The translations under genes were made by a program, and so were the position numbers. Below the pieces are notes generated by a model. The model was not told the DNA's origin. It saw only the letters and a list, made by a program, of their open reading frames with translations, and searched no databases. This document shows, piece by piece, positions 25,381 through 34,055 of a DNA stretch of 64,000 nt; within the stretch, counting starts at the first letter, position 1; every line of letters begins with the position of its first letter. This stretch comes from Verrucomicrobiales bacterium (GTDB taxonomy: Bacteria > Verrucomicrobiota > Verrucomicrobiia > Limisphaerales > J093): contig JACKPW010000009.1 of the NCBI GenBank assembly GCA_024233215.1, positions 62,001 to 126,000 on the forward strand, written 5' to 3'.

Positions 25381-25527
25381 GATTGCCTCCTTCTGAGTTC
25401 CCGACCTTCACCCTCTGCCGCCTCGGGGCACCGCCGCGAAACCTCGCGGAACCCGCCACGACCGGTCGGTCGGTCCGCCAGGCTTGGCGCCGGTCTGGCT
25501 GTTCCAGCAGATGGGATCATTGCAAAA

Positions 25528-25556
25528 AGTAGACACTCTTGTTTGATGAGAGTCAA
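25528..25556 (-). promoter_or_regulatory. Possible sigma-70-type promoter for the 85-aa gene
   Basis: On the minus strand TTGACT (complement of 25551-25556), a 17-base spacer and TCTACT (complement of 25528-25533) match five of six and four of six consensus positions. The spacer contains a short ACTCT/AGAGT dyad. Confidence 0.35.
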
Positions 25557-25675
25557 GCTGTGATCCGCATGCCTCGTTGGGCTTGCCGGGGCGGGCAGCT
25601 GGGGCGCTGACCGCGTGCAAAAGACGGCTTGACGCAGGGGAGGTCTTTCCTGTCAAGTATGTCCTTGTATTGAAA

Positions 25676-26221
25676 ATGCGGCTACTTGCTTGTGTCATTC
25701 TCCTGGCTGCCCCCGCGCAGGCTCAGTTGCTGATTGAGGGTACCATGTCCGGGTCGCCCGCCTATGGCGGATCGAATCCGGTGAGCTTCGAGTTTTCCTG
25801 CCTCTTCGATGACAGCGCTCTGGTGGGCAGTGGTTCCGAGTCGTTCGTTGATCAGCCGTTGGCGACCTTCACCCTCTCGCCCAATCCCTTCGGCAGCACC
25901 AGTTTCAACCTCGCGAACACCGGTGTCAGTCTGGGGTTCACCGATGGCGTGCTGGATTCCGTGGCGGTCGGCGGCCTGCTCAACGGGGTAATTCCGGTGA
26001 TCGGCACCACGGATGATTTCGTGGGCCAGTTCTTTGATTTTGGTGCTGGCTTGCAGCCCTACAGCCTCACCGCCAGCGTCGCGACGCAGTCTGGAACAGC
26101 CACTGTCTATTTCCCGTCGGGCAACATGACGGTGACGCCCGTTCCCGAGCCGCACGTGTATTCCCTCCTGGCCGGTCTGGGTGTTCTGGGTTTTGCGGCC
26201 TTCCGGCGACGTCGGTCCTGA
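25676..26221 (+). CDS. PEP-CTERM sorting-domain protein
   Basis: 181-residue exported protein with a signal peptide (MRLLACVILLAAPAQA) and a C-terminal PEP-CTERM tail. The tail has PVPEP, a hydrophobic helix YSLLAGLGVLGFAA and a terminal FRRRRS cluster. Such tails are cut by an exosortase and the protein is retained at the envelope or released with extracellular polysaccharide. The central part is a Ser/Gly/Thr-rich beta-type domain of unknown function. No exosortase gene lies in the window. The LysR gene starts 80 bases after its stop. Confidence 0.85.
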   Translation: MRLLACVILLAAPAQAQLLIEGTMSGSPAYGGSNPVSFEFSCLFDDSALVGSGSESFVDQPLATFTLSPNPFGSTSFNLANTGVSLGFTDGVLDSVAVGGLLNGVIPVIGTTDDFVGQFFDFGAGLQPYSLTASVATQSGTATVYFPSGNMTVTPVPEPHVYSLLAGLGVLGFAAFRRRRS

Positions 26222-26300
26222 AGGGTGCCGCGGGGGCGCTGAGGTGCCCGTTGCGGTGGATCGTCTGCCTCTGGATGGTTCGAGTTGGAAGAGTTCTGGG

Positions 26301-27200
26301 ATGTCGTTCCTGAATTATCACCACCTGCGCTATTTTCGGGCGGTGGCGAATGAGGGCAACCTGACCAAGGCGGCGGCGCGTCTGCGGGTGTCCCAGTCCG
26401 CGCTCAGCATCCAGTTGCGTCGATTGGAGGAGAGTCTTGGCCACGAGCTGTTCAGCCGCGAAAACCAGCGTCTCAAGCTCACTGCCTCCGGCCGGTTGGT
26501 GCTCGGGTATGCCGAATCGATCTTCCGAACCGGTGAGGAGATGATGTCCATGCTCGACCGTCAGTCGCCGGTGCGGCCGAAGGTGCTTTCGGTGGGGGCC
26601 GTGGCGACCCTGTCGCGCAACTTCCAGATCGGACTGCTGGAGCCCTTCCTGAACCAGCCGGATTTGCAGGTCGTGATCCGGTCGGGCAGCCTGCGTGAAC
26701 TGCTGGCGCAACTGGAGGCGCACGCCATCGACGTGGTGTTGTCCAACCTGGCGGTGAAGCGGGAGTCCCGCACGGGGTGGCACAGTCACCTGCTCGCCGA
26801 GGAACCGGTCAGCCTCGTGAGCCGACCCGTCAAGGGGCGACGGCGCTTCCGGTTCCCGGAGGATCTGCGCGAAACCCCGGTCGTCCTTCCCGGCCTGGAG
26901 AGTGACACGCGGGTGGCCTTCGACCTCGTGATGGAACGGGCAGGCATCCAACCGATCATCGCCGCCGAGGTGGATGACATGGCGATGTTGCGCCTGGTCG
27001 CCCGGTCCTCCGATGCCCTCACCCTGGTGCCCCCCGTGGTGGTGCGGGATGAACTGCGCGAGGGTGTGCTGGTTGAGCGCCACCAACTGTCGGAAATCAA
27101 GAAGGGGTTCTATGCCATCACCCCAACCCGGCGATTTCCCAACGAGTTGGTCCGCCAACTGATTGAGCGAGGGAGATCCCGGCGACGCGGTCCCGGCTGA
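26301..27200 (+). CDS. LysR-family transcriptional regulator (NhaR-like)
   Basis: 299-residue DNA-binding regulator. The N-terminal winged helix-turn-helix (MSFLNYHHLRYFRAVANEGN, AAARLRVSQSALSIQLRRLEE) is a textbook LysR HTH, and the opening resembles NhaR. The remaining 220 residues form the two-lobed effector-binding domain (VLSVGAVATLSRNFQ, DVVLSNLAVKRE, SDALTLVPPVVV). ATG at 26301 places the HTH at the very N-terminus as usual. There is no divergent partner gene nearby, so its target is not apparent. A weak GC hairpin follows the stop. Confidence 0.92.
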   Translation: MSFLNYHHLRYFRAVANEGNLTKAAARLRVSQSALSIQLRRLEESLGHELFSRENQRLKLTASGRLVLGYAESIFRTGEEMMSMLDRQSPVRPKVLSVGAVATLSRNFQIGLLEPFLNQPDLQVVIRSGSLRELLAQLEAHAIDVVLSNLAVKRESRTGWHSHLLAEEPVSLVSRPVKGRRRFRFPEDLRETPVVLPGLESDTRVAFDLVMERAGIQPIIAAEVDDMAMLRLVARSSDALTLVPPVVVRDELREGVLVERHQLSEIKKGFYAITPTRRFPNELVRQLIERGRSRRRGPG

Positions 27201-27204
27201 CCTG

Positions 27205-27226
27205 CCCCGCCCGGGGGTTGGCGGGG
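27205..27226 (+). terminator. Weak GC hairpin after the LysR gene
   Basis: Seven-bp stem CCCCGCC/GGCGGGG with an 8-base loop starting four bases after the LysR stop codon. No T-run follows, so function is uncertain. Confidence 0.3.
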
Positions 27227-27440
27227 ATTGGCGCGAGAGCGCCCGGCACCTGGCATGCGCGCGGCAGTGCGTTCGGGCCGATGCCCCCCCTCCAGAGCCT
27301 TCACGCCACCAACCGAGCGCACCCAAGGGGGATGGTACGGGCGCGATACCAACGGGAGAGTGGCTGTTTCGAAAAAGCGAACGGTCTCTTGCCTTTTGTC
27401 GAATTTCCCTGTGGGTGTGCCTGTTGTATTTGTTGTGAAA

Positions 27441-28433
27441 ATGGATTGCATGAGAATGTCAGATCAATGTCAGGTGTATAAGGCGACGGCATCCCGGAAG
27501 GAACCAACCGGGAGGGCAGGCCGGCGGGCCGGGCCCGGGGGGGGGGAGGAAGAGGCGTGGAAGCGGAGCGGCAACGCTGCGGCTCGGGCGAGGGAGACGG
27601 TGCTCCCGAGTGGGGACGGCCTGGATCTGGGACGCCGTCTGATCCAAGGGGTCGATTACCACCTTCGGCAGACCCGCGACGGGGGAGACCTGTTCCTTAC
27701 CCGGTTCGGTCTGCCGTTTGCGGGTCAACTGCACCCGGAGAACTGGCTGGACAGTCCCTGGTTCGAGACGCATCGGCGTCGCCTGCGTGGCACCAGTGCG
27801 ATTTACCGGACGCAAACCAAGCCGGTGGAGGGGCGGGCCCTTGACCTGGTGGTGCGGTTCAGCCGGGTGGGTGAGGATGTGCCGGTGGACACGGTCACGC
27901 GGGGCCAACAGCCGGATGCCGAGTTCAACAGTCCCTTTGAGGAAGTGGCGGCCCTGATGGCCCTTCGCGCCGCCCGGTTTGGCCCCGGGCGGCGGCGCAT
28001 TCCCACCAAGCGCCCGCTGGCGATCTACGCCCCGCCAACACGGATGCAGCTCTGGCAAACCGGGCGCAGCGAAAGTCGGATGGCGGCGAAACAGGCGCGA
28101 CTGCCGGAGATCGCGCTCGACATACGGCGGACGTACGTCCTGGTCTACGCTTGGATCAGGGGCATGGACGCGGAGGATGCGGTCGAGCACATCGCCCTTC
28201 CCCGGGAAGGTCATGAGAAGTTCCATGGCGAGATCGTGGCGGAGGTCGAGGCGGATCTCGCCCAGGCCGGCTTCCGGATGCTCGATCTCAAGCCAGCCCA
28301 CATCCTGGTGCGTTTCAATCCCGACGGCGGGTTGGTGCGGCATCGGGACGGACGCCTGGTCTACGCCCTGATTGATTACGAATTGCTGGAGCGAACGAAG
28401 GGCGGCGGCCCGGGACTGGTGGTCGCGACCTGA
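27441..28433 (+). CDS. Atypical kinase-fold-like protein of unknown function
   Basis: About 330 residues, unrecognised as a whole. The C-terminal part carries MLDLKPAHILVRF followed some 20 residues later by LVYALIDYELLERT. This mimics the kinase catalytic loop (xDxKPxNIL) and the metal-binding DFG position (IDYE). An RTYVLVYAWIRGMDAED segment would fit the hinge. No classical glycine loop is seen; LVVRFSRVGEDVP may be the N-lobe strand. ABC1/RIO/lipopolysaccharide-kinase-like folds are the best guess. The frame is open back to 27228, so the start is uncertain; ATGs at 27441, 27450 and 27456 are candidates. The N-terminal 60 residues are Gly/Arg/Glu-rich. Confidence 0.55.
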   Translation: MDCMRMSDQCQVYKATASRKEPTGRAGRRAGPGGGEEEAWKRSGNAAARARETVLPSGDGLDLGRRLIQGVDYHLRQTRDGGDLFLTRFGLPFAGQLHPENWLDSPWFETHRRRLRGTSAIYRTQTKPVEGRALDLVVRFSRVGEDVPVDTVTRGQQPDAEFNSPFEEVAALMALRAARFGPGRRRIPTKRPLAIYAPPTRMQLWQTGRSESRMAAKQARLPEIALDIRRTYVLVYAWIRGMDAEDAVEHIALPREGHEKFHGEIVAEVEADLAQAGFRMLDLKPAHILVRFNPDGGLVRHRDGRLVYALIDYELLERTKGGGPGLVVAT

Positions 28434-28618
28434 GATCGCTACCGGTCCGCCGGCACGGTTTCGCCGGAGGAGTCAGGTGGCCCGCTCCCTGGCAGTGAAG
28501 AGCGCACCTGAAGGCCGCCTTCGGTCCGCTGCCCGCACCACGGGGGTTGCTCTCGCCGGCCGGCGGGCCGCGCTTGCGTGGGCCGGTCACCCTCGTTACG
28601 GTGCTGTTCCGGACGCTT

Positions 28619-29071
28619 ATGGCATCACTTCAGGACCAGTACGACGACGCGATGTTCGACTTCAGCATGGGCGATTTCAGTGCCTGTGTTGAGAAGTTGG
28701 AGGCTATTCTGGTCGAGGACGCGCGGGATTTTGACGCGCAACTTTCACTGGGCATGGCGTACTGCCGTTTGGGGGACTTCGACCGCGCCATTGCCGAGGG
28801 GCACAAGGCCGAGCAGTTGAACCCGCAGGACCAGTTGGTCCACACCAACCTCTCGGTCTTCTACATGAAAGCGGGGGACAAGGCGAAGGCGGAGCATCAC
28901 GGCTTGAAGGCGCGGGTGGCCGGATGGAAGGGCGACATGTCCGCGCCGCCGGCAGCCAGTCCGGGAGGCGACGAAGCTCCTCTCCAGATGGCCGATGCGC
29001 CGAAGCCCGAGGCGGTCCGACTCACCGCCCGAAAGCAGCCCGAAGCAGGATCGGACGATCCGGAGTCGTGA
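28619..29071 (+). CDS. TPR-repeat protein
   Basis: 150-residue protein with about three tetratricopeptide repeats in residues 1-100 (YDDAMFDFSMGDFSACVEKLEAIL, AQLSLGMAYCRLGDFDRAIAEG, VHTNLSVFYMKAGDKAKAEHHGLKA). These form a helical protein-binding scaffold. The C-terminal 50 residues are Pro/Ala/Glu-rich and probably disordered. No signal peptide, so cytoplasmic. ATG at 28619 starts right at the first repeat. Partner unknown. The coiled-coil protein gene follows 54 bases downstream, separated by a dispersed repeat copy. Confidence 0.85.
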   Translation: MASLQDQYDDAMFDFSMGDFSACVEKLEAILVEDARDFDAQLSLGMAYCRLGDFDRAIAEGHKAEQLNPQDQLVHTNLSVFYMKAGDKAKAEHHGLKARVAGWKGDMSAPPAASPGGDEAPLQMADAPKPEAVRLTARKQPEAGSDDPES

Positions 29072-29090
29072 AGCTCCACCCAAAGGTGGA

Positions 29091-29119
29091 AACCACGAAA
29101 CACACGAAACACACGAAAG
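29091..29119 (+). repeat. Dispersed 29-bp repeat, copy 1
   Basis: A 29-base element AACCACGAAACACACGAAAC continuing ACACGAAAG, identical to 37176-37204. It is internally built from three ACGAAA units spaced nine bases apart. Located a few bases upstream of the coiled-coil gene start. Confidence 0.85.
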
Positions 29120-29125
29120 CCCGCG

Positions 29126-29404
29126 ATGAAATCCGCCTATGAACTGGCCATGGAGCGACTGAACCAGACCGCTCCGATCAAGAAGCTGACTGACGAGCAG
29201 AAGGCGCAGTTGGCCGAGCTCGACTCGAAGTACAACGCCAAACTTGCCGAACGCGAACTGTTGTTGAACGGGGAACTCGCCAAGGCGCGGGTGTCCGGGG
29301 ATTACGAGGCCGTCGAACAACTGGAGAAGCAACTTTCCAGCGAGCGCCGTCGGATCGAGGCCGAGCGCGAGGAGAAGAAGGAAAAGGTGCGCAACGCGGG
29401 CTGA
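29126..29404 (+). CDS. Small coiled-coil protein (92 aa)
   Basis: 92-residue highly charged protein, almost entirely predicted helix (LTDEQKAQLAELDSKYNAK, EAVEQLEKQLSSERRR, IEAEREEKKEKV), a continuous coiled coil rich in Glu/Lys/Arg. No signal peptide or catalytic motif. Start ATG at 29126; the upstream 29-bp repeat leaves no clear Shine-Dalgarno. Function unknown; similar small coiled-coil proteins occur widely in Verrucomicrobia (from memory). Followed 93 bases later by the dehydrogenase gene. Confidence 0.7.
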   Translation: MKSAYELAMERLNQTAPIKKLTDEQKAQLAELDSKYNAKLAERELLLNGELAKARVSGDYEAVEQLEKQLSSERRRIEAEREEKKEKVRNAG

Positions 29405-29497
29405 AGCGCGAAGGGAGCGGCGGGGTCAGTCCTGCAGCGGTTGGCGGCGCTCCCTCCGCCAACCGTGAGGAGCGACCCCGGAGCGGCCCACCGAATC

Positions 29498-30526
29498 ATG
29501 AAGGCATTTCAACTCCTGTCCCACGGTGATCCCGGCACGTTCGCCCTTCAGGATGTGCCCGAGCTTGCACCCGGCCCCGGGGAAGCGGTGGTGAAGGTGC
29601 GCGCCTGCGGGCTCAATCATCTCGACGTCTGGTTGGAACAAGGCGCCTTGCCGATGCCCGTAACTCTGCCGCGCACTCCGGGAAGTGAGGTTGCCGGAGA
29701 AGTACTCGCAGTCGGTGACGGTGGGGAGGCGGTGCGGGTCGGGGACCGCGTGGTGATCCAGTCGAACCTCTTCTGCGGCGAGTGCGAATTCTGCCAGGTC
29801 GGGGAGGAGTCGCAGTGTCTGAAGGGCCGCCTGCTTGGCGTGGATTGCGACGGCGGCCTGGCGGAGGTGGTGAAGGTCCCGGTCGGGGCCCTGGTGCCGT
29901 TGCCGGCGGCGCTGGATTTCGAGGCAGGTGCGGCCCTCACCCTTGCCGCGAGTACGGCCATGCACATGCTGACGAATCGCACCCAGGTTCGGGAAGGCGA
30001 TTGGGTGCTGGTCATCGGTGCGGCGAGTGGCGTGGGTTCCGCGGCGATTCAGATTGCGAAGGGCCACGGGGCGCGCGTGCTCACGACAGGTACCACGCTG
30101 GCGAAGCGGGAGTTTGGCCTGTCCCTGGGTGCGGAGTTTGCCGTGGACCCCGCCGATCCAGCATGGCCTTCGCAGGTGCGCCGGCACACCGGCAAGCACG
30201 GCGTGGATCTCGTCGTCGAACATGTCGGGGGGCGTGTGCTGGAGCAGGTCTTTGCCTGCCTTGCGCGCAACGGCACCGTGGTCACCTGCGGCGCCACCGC
30301 CGGGCGTCATCCGGGATTCGACCTCTGGCCGTTTTTTGTCAAACAGCAGCGGTTGATCGGCAGCTATGGGCGCAACCGGGAGGATCTGCGTCGCACGCTG
30401 GAATGGGCAGAACAGGGCCGGCTCCGACCGGTAATCGACACCGTGTTTCCGTTGGCCGAGGCGGCGGAGGCATTCGCCCGGCTGCGCCGCGGCGAGATGC
30501 GCGGGAAGCTGCTGGTGAAGCCGTGA
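29498..30526 (+). CDS. Zinc-type alcohol dehydrogenase / quinone oxidoreductase (MDR family)
   Basis: 342-residue medium-chain dehydrogenase/reductase using NAD(P)H. GroES-like N-terminal domain: ACGLNHLDVWLEQG, TPGSEVAGEVLAVGDG, and four structural-zinc cysteines in FCGECEFCQVGEESQC. Rossmann domain: VLVIGAASGVGSAAIQIAK and TVVTCGATAG. The C-terminal phrase EAAEAFARLRRGEMRGKLLVKP is typical of this family. The catalytic-zinc Cys is replaced (CGLNHLD), as in quinone-reductase-like members that keep the structural zinc. Substrate unknown. Nothing downstream shares its operon. Confidence 0.9.
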   Translation: MKAFQLLSHGDPGTFALQDVPELAPGPGEAVVKVRACGLNHLDVWLEQGALPMPVTLPRTPGSEVAGEVLAVGDGGEAVRVGDRVVIQSNLFCGECEFCQVGEESQCLKGRLLGVDCDGGLAEVVKVPVGALVPLPAALDFEAGAALTLAASTAMHMLTNRTQVREGDWVLVIGAASGVGSAAIQIAKGHGARVLTTGTTLAKREFGLSLGAEFAVDPADPAWPSQVRRHTGKHGVDLVVEHVGGRVLEQVFACLARNGTVVTCGATAGRHPGFDLWPFFVKQQRLIGSYGRNREDLRRTLEWAEQGRLRPVIDTVFPLAEAAEAFARLRRGEMRGKLLVKP

Positions 30527-30957
30527 GACGAGGGCGAGCGGGCACGACGGGTTGAGCCGTGGCAACTCAGTCGAATCGGGAATGATACGGATGTCTGGTA
30601 TGTGGCCTGTCAGAGCCTGGAGCTGGAAAAGGGACGGCCTTCAGGATTAGGTTAGCCTTGCGGCCGGGAGGATAGGGCTCTGCAGGAGTGCAACCTGGGC
30701 GCCCGGCCGTCCGTGGAATGCAGGCCTGTATCCCGTCCCGGCCGGAGTCCCAAATCCCCCGTAGATATCGCGAATCTCCGCAAATCTGCCGGACGAGGCC
30801 GTCCGCCAGCACACGCGAGGGCGCGTATGCTCCCCAGGTAGTTGCGGCTTGTGCCGGCGGCTCCCGGACCTATCCTCCCGACCAGCAACACCCGTGGACG
30901 ACCACAGCCGGAAACCGGCACCGGACGACACAACACGGCACCTGAAGGAGCATACTG
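30527..30957. other. Leader region of the Roco gene, no gene
   Basis: 431 bases without a convincing gene. It contains an 11-bp inverted repeat (CGGGAGGATAG at 30665-30675, complement at 30870-30880) and, just before the Roco start, AAGGAG as ribosome site. Small antisense frames lack any family features. Confidence 0.55.
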
Positions 30958-33939
30958 ATGGCGCGAGACGAGGCGTATCGAAAAGCGGAACAGCGGATTG
31001 AAGCTGTGCGAACAGCAGAGGCGAAGGAACTCAATCTCAACGGGATGGGACTCGACGAGTTGCCGGAGTCGTTGGGTCGGCTCAAGCAGTTGGAATGGTT
31101 GAATCTCTCTGAGAACCGCCTGGCGAAGCTGCCTGAATCGCTGGGCCAGCTTACGCAGTTACGGTGGCTAGATCTCTCCGAGAACCGCCTGACGGAACTG
31201 CCGGAGTCGCTAGGCCAACTCGCGCAACTGCAGGTGCTTCATCTGTCCTTCAACCGCCTGACGGGACTCCCTGCCTCGTTCAGCAAATTGAAGTCCGTTC
31301 ATCAGCTTTCGCTCGGGGATAATAGCTTCTCGGACATGCCATGTGAGATCTTTGACTTAGTGCGATTGGATTCGCTCACATTGGTCCGCAACCGACTAGC
31401 CACAATTCCGAGTGCCGTAAGTGGACTGACCGTTTTGCGGATTCTATATCTCGAAAAGAACCGGTTGATAGACTTGCCACCGTCGATGGCCCAACTTCGG
31501 TCTCTGAGAGATCTCCATCTCCACGACAATCCGCTGAACCCCGAACTGGGTGCCGCCTACAAAGAGGGCCTCGACGCCGTAAAACGCTACCTGCGCGCGA
31601 AGGCGGAAGCGCAGGTGGTGCTGAACGAGGCCAAGCTGATCCTGATCGGCGAGGGCGAAGTGGGAAAGAGTTGCCTGCTCGGCGCCTTGCGCGGCGATCC
31701 GTGGGAAGAGGACCGCTCCACCACGCACGGCATTGAGATCAAGCCGGTGAAGGTGAGCGATCCCGCCACCGGCACGGAGATCACCCTGAATGCCTGGGAT
31801 TTTGGCGGACAGCGAGTTTATCGGCCCACGCACCAGTTGTTTTTCAGCGCCCCGGCGGTCTATCTGGTGGTGTGGAAACCTCGCGAAGGTCCGCAACAGG
31901 GCTTTGTGAAGGAGTGGATCAAGCTGGTGAAGCACCGCGAGCCGGACGCCAGAATCCTCGTCGTCGCCACCCACGGCGGCCCCAAGGAACGCCAACCGGA
32001 CATTGACCGGCAGGACATTTGGGACCTTTTCGGCAAGGAGACGGTGATTCAGTTCTTCCATGTCGAAAGCAAGCCGCCCAAGTACGATAAGAAGAAACGT
32101 CGGTGGACGGGGGAACGCAGGGGAATCAAGCAGCTTAAGGACGTCATTGCTAAGTTGGCCGCCAGCCTTCCAGAGGTTGGCCGTTCAGTCCCCAAGCGCT
32201 GGCAGGAGGTGCGGGAGGCGTTGAAGCAGACCGGCGAGGCTTACCTGCCGCTGAATCGCGTCTTTGCGATTTGCACCGAGCACAAGATGACGGAGGAGGA
32301 GGCACAGGATTTCGTCCGCATTTCGCACCGGCTGGGTCACCTCATTCATTACGGGCACGATCCGCGATTGAAAGACATGGTCATTCTCAAACCAGACTGG
32401 CTGGCGACGGCTGTGAGCTTCGTGCTGGATGACGAGGAGACGCGCAAGAAGCACGGGTTGGTGAAGTTCGCTCGTCTGGGGAAGCTCTGGAGCGATAGAT
32501 CGCGCGGCGTGGAGTTCCGTTACCCTGCCAAAGTCCATCCCATCTTCGTCGCGTTGATGGAGCGGTTTGATCTTTCTTACCGCGTTGCAGGTTCGCCGTT
32601 GGGCGGGGAATCCGACCAAACCAGCCTGATTGCTCAACTGGTCCCTGACGTGCGGCCCGAGGTGGACATTGCTCGCGAGTGGCCAGAGCAGCCCCAAGCA
32701 GGCGACGAGCAGCAAGTGCAGATGTGCCGCATCGTGGATGAGAAAGGACATTCCTGGACGGCTGAGGGATTGTTCTACCAACTCATCGTCCGTCTGCACA
32801 AATTCTCGCTAGGGTGTGAGGACTTCAACGCGAGCGTACACTGGCAGCGAGGTCTGATTCTGGACGATGATTACAACGGACGGGCCTTGCTGGAGCATGT
32901 TGGCAACGATGTGCGGATCACTGTTCGCGCGGCGTATCCCGGCAATCTGCTGGCAGTGTTGACCCGTGAGGTAAAGTGGCTGGTAGAGAACTTCTGGGAA
33001 GGCTTGAAGTGTCAGGTAGTGGTCCCGTGCATTGAACCCTGCGGCAAGAAGCTGCCGGGAACCGGCTTGTTTGAGGTCCAGAAACTGATCGCTTTCAAGC
33101 GGCAGGGCATGACGCAGTTTCCCTGTAATGTGTCCGGCTGTGACCAAGCACATGACATTGATCGCCTGCTGCGCAACGCACCAGCGGCACGGCGTGATCC
33201 GCGGGAGGAGCTGCTGGCCGAGTTTGCCACGGTAAGGGTGGAACTGACCAAAGCGCGAGCCCAGATGGCAGCGTTCCGTGGAGAGGCAGTATGTCGCTTC
33301 GACAAGCTGGACACTGGCACGCAGCGGATTCTGAGCAAAGTAGACGACGCGTTCGCCGGCTTGATGGCTGCCTACACGGACGAGGCCAAGGAAGGTCCAC
33401 GTCTGTTCAGCTTCAAGCCGGTTGATCCGGGTTTCTTTGACCGGCCCAAGTGGATCAACCAGAAGTTCCGCCTGACCCTATGGTGCGAGCACAGCCGGCT
33501 GCCGTTGCCGGAACTGAATGGCAAAGGCAGCAAGGCGGGCGTGTATGAGCTGAACCTGCCCCGTGAGTGGTTTGAGCAGGCCGCGCCGTTCCTGAAGGTG
33601 CTCACCGGCACCCTGAGCCTTGTGCTGCCGGTGGCCGCGTCGGCCACGAAACTCGTGATGGATGACACCGCCTACAAGGGCCTGGAGAAGGAGTTGGACT
33701 TGGGCCAGAAGAGCCTCGACTCGGTGCTGAAGGGCGGAGGGAAGTCAGGCGCTTGGCTGGGTCGCAGCGACGCGCCGGACCTGGAACGTGGCGAAGCGAT
33801 CCGGGCACAAGGGGCGGTCCTGCGGCAGTTGCACGCGTGGCTGAAGGAGAAGGACCCGAGCTTCGGCGGGTTGGTTCGCGTGATGAACAAGCGGCAGGAG
33901 TTCCTCTGGGTGCATCCGCAGTTTGAGGCGGAGTACTAA
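30958..33939 (+). CDS. Roco protein: LRR - Roc GTPase - COR - uncharacterised C-terminus
   Basis: 993-residue bacterial Roco GTPase. About eight leucine-rich repeats of 23 residues (LPESLGQLTQLRWLDLSENRL pattern) span residues 24-195. The Roc domain has the P-loop GEGEVGKSC (231-239), Thr256 as G2, G3 DFGGQ (281-285), and a G4 region reading VATHGG where THxD would be usual. A COR dimerisation domain (about 410-620) includes KDMVILKPDWLATAVSFVL. The C-terminal 350 residues contain a helical segment and a hydrophobic stretch LKVLTGTLSLVLPVAASATKL; no kinase domain. The LRR-coding DNA is visibly less GC-rich and uses different codons from its neighbours, suggesting horizontal transfer. AAGGAG lies eight bases upstream of the ATG. 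Signalling or defence role is inferred. Confidence 0.9.
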   Translation: MARDEAYRKAEQRIEAVRTAEAKELNLNGMGLDELPESLGRLKQLEWLNLSENRLAKLPESLGQLTQLRWLDLSENRLTELPESLGQLAQLQVLHLSFNRLTGLPASFSKLKSVHQLSLGDNSFSDMPCEIFDLVRLDSLTLVRNRLATIPSAVSGLTVLRILYLEKNRLIDLPPSMAQLRSLRDLHLHDNPLNPELGAAYKEGLDAVKRYLRAKAEAQVVLNEAKLILIGEGEVGKSCLLGALRGDPWEEDRSTTHGIEIKPVKVSDPATGTEITLNAWDFGGQRVYRPTHQLFFSAPAVYLVVWKPREGPQQGFVKEWIKLVKHREPDARILVVATHGGPKERQPDIDRQDIWDLFGKETVIQFFHVESKPPKYDKKKRRWTGERRGIKQLKDVIAKLAASLPEVGRSVPKRWQEVREALKQTGEAYLPLNRVFAICTEHKMTEEEAQDFVRISHRLGHLIHYGHDPRLKDMVILKPDWLATAVSFVLDDEETRKKHGLVKFARLGKLWSDRSRGVEFRYPAKVHPIFVALMERFDLSYRVAGSPLGGESDQTSLIAQLVPDVRPEVDIAREWPEQPQAGDEQQVQMCRIVDEKGHSWTAEGLFYQLIVRLHKFSLGCEDFNASVHWQRGLILDDDYNGRALLEHVGNDVRITVRAAYPGNLLAVLTREVKWLVENFWEGLKCQVVVPCIEPCGKKLPGTGLFEVQKLIAFKRQGMTQFPCNVSGCDQAHDIDRLLRNAPAARRDPREELLAEFATVRVELTKARAQMAAFRGEAVCRFDKLDTGTQRILSKVDDAFAGLMAAYTDEAKEGPRLFSFKPVDPGFFDRPKWINQKFRLTLWCEHSRLPLPELNGKGSKAGVYELNLPREWFEQAAPFLKVLTGTLSLVLPVAASATKLVMDDTAYKGLEKELDLGQKSLDSVLKGGGKSGAWLGRSDAPDLERGEAIRAQGAVLRQLHAWLKEKDPSFGGLVRVMNKRQEFLWVHPQFEAEY

Positions 33940-34055
33940 GTTCCAGCCCCGCTGGCATCCCTCCGGGATGCGGGGTCCATTCCGACCGGTTTCCGGTGGT
34001 ATCGCTCGTCCCTCGCTCGACCACCGGCTAATGGCTTTGAACCCTCCGGGTTCGG
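33940..34055. repeat. Multi-hairpin intergenic element downstream of Roco
   Basis: Three consecutive hairpins. The first is at 33947-33975 (CCCCG..CATCCC-tcc-GGGATGCGGGG). The second is at 33993-34027 (CCGGTGGT..ACCACCGG, 19-base loop), followed by CTAATGGC. The third is at 34040-34052 (AACCC-tcc-GGGTT). The arrangement resembles a dispersed intergenic repeat I know from Bacteroidetes and Verrucomicrobia genomes, where an ACCACCGGCTAAT core is common. The remaining stretch to 34402 holds no gene. Confidence 0.65.
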
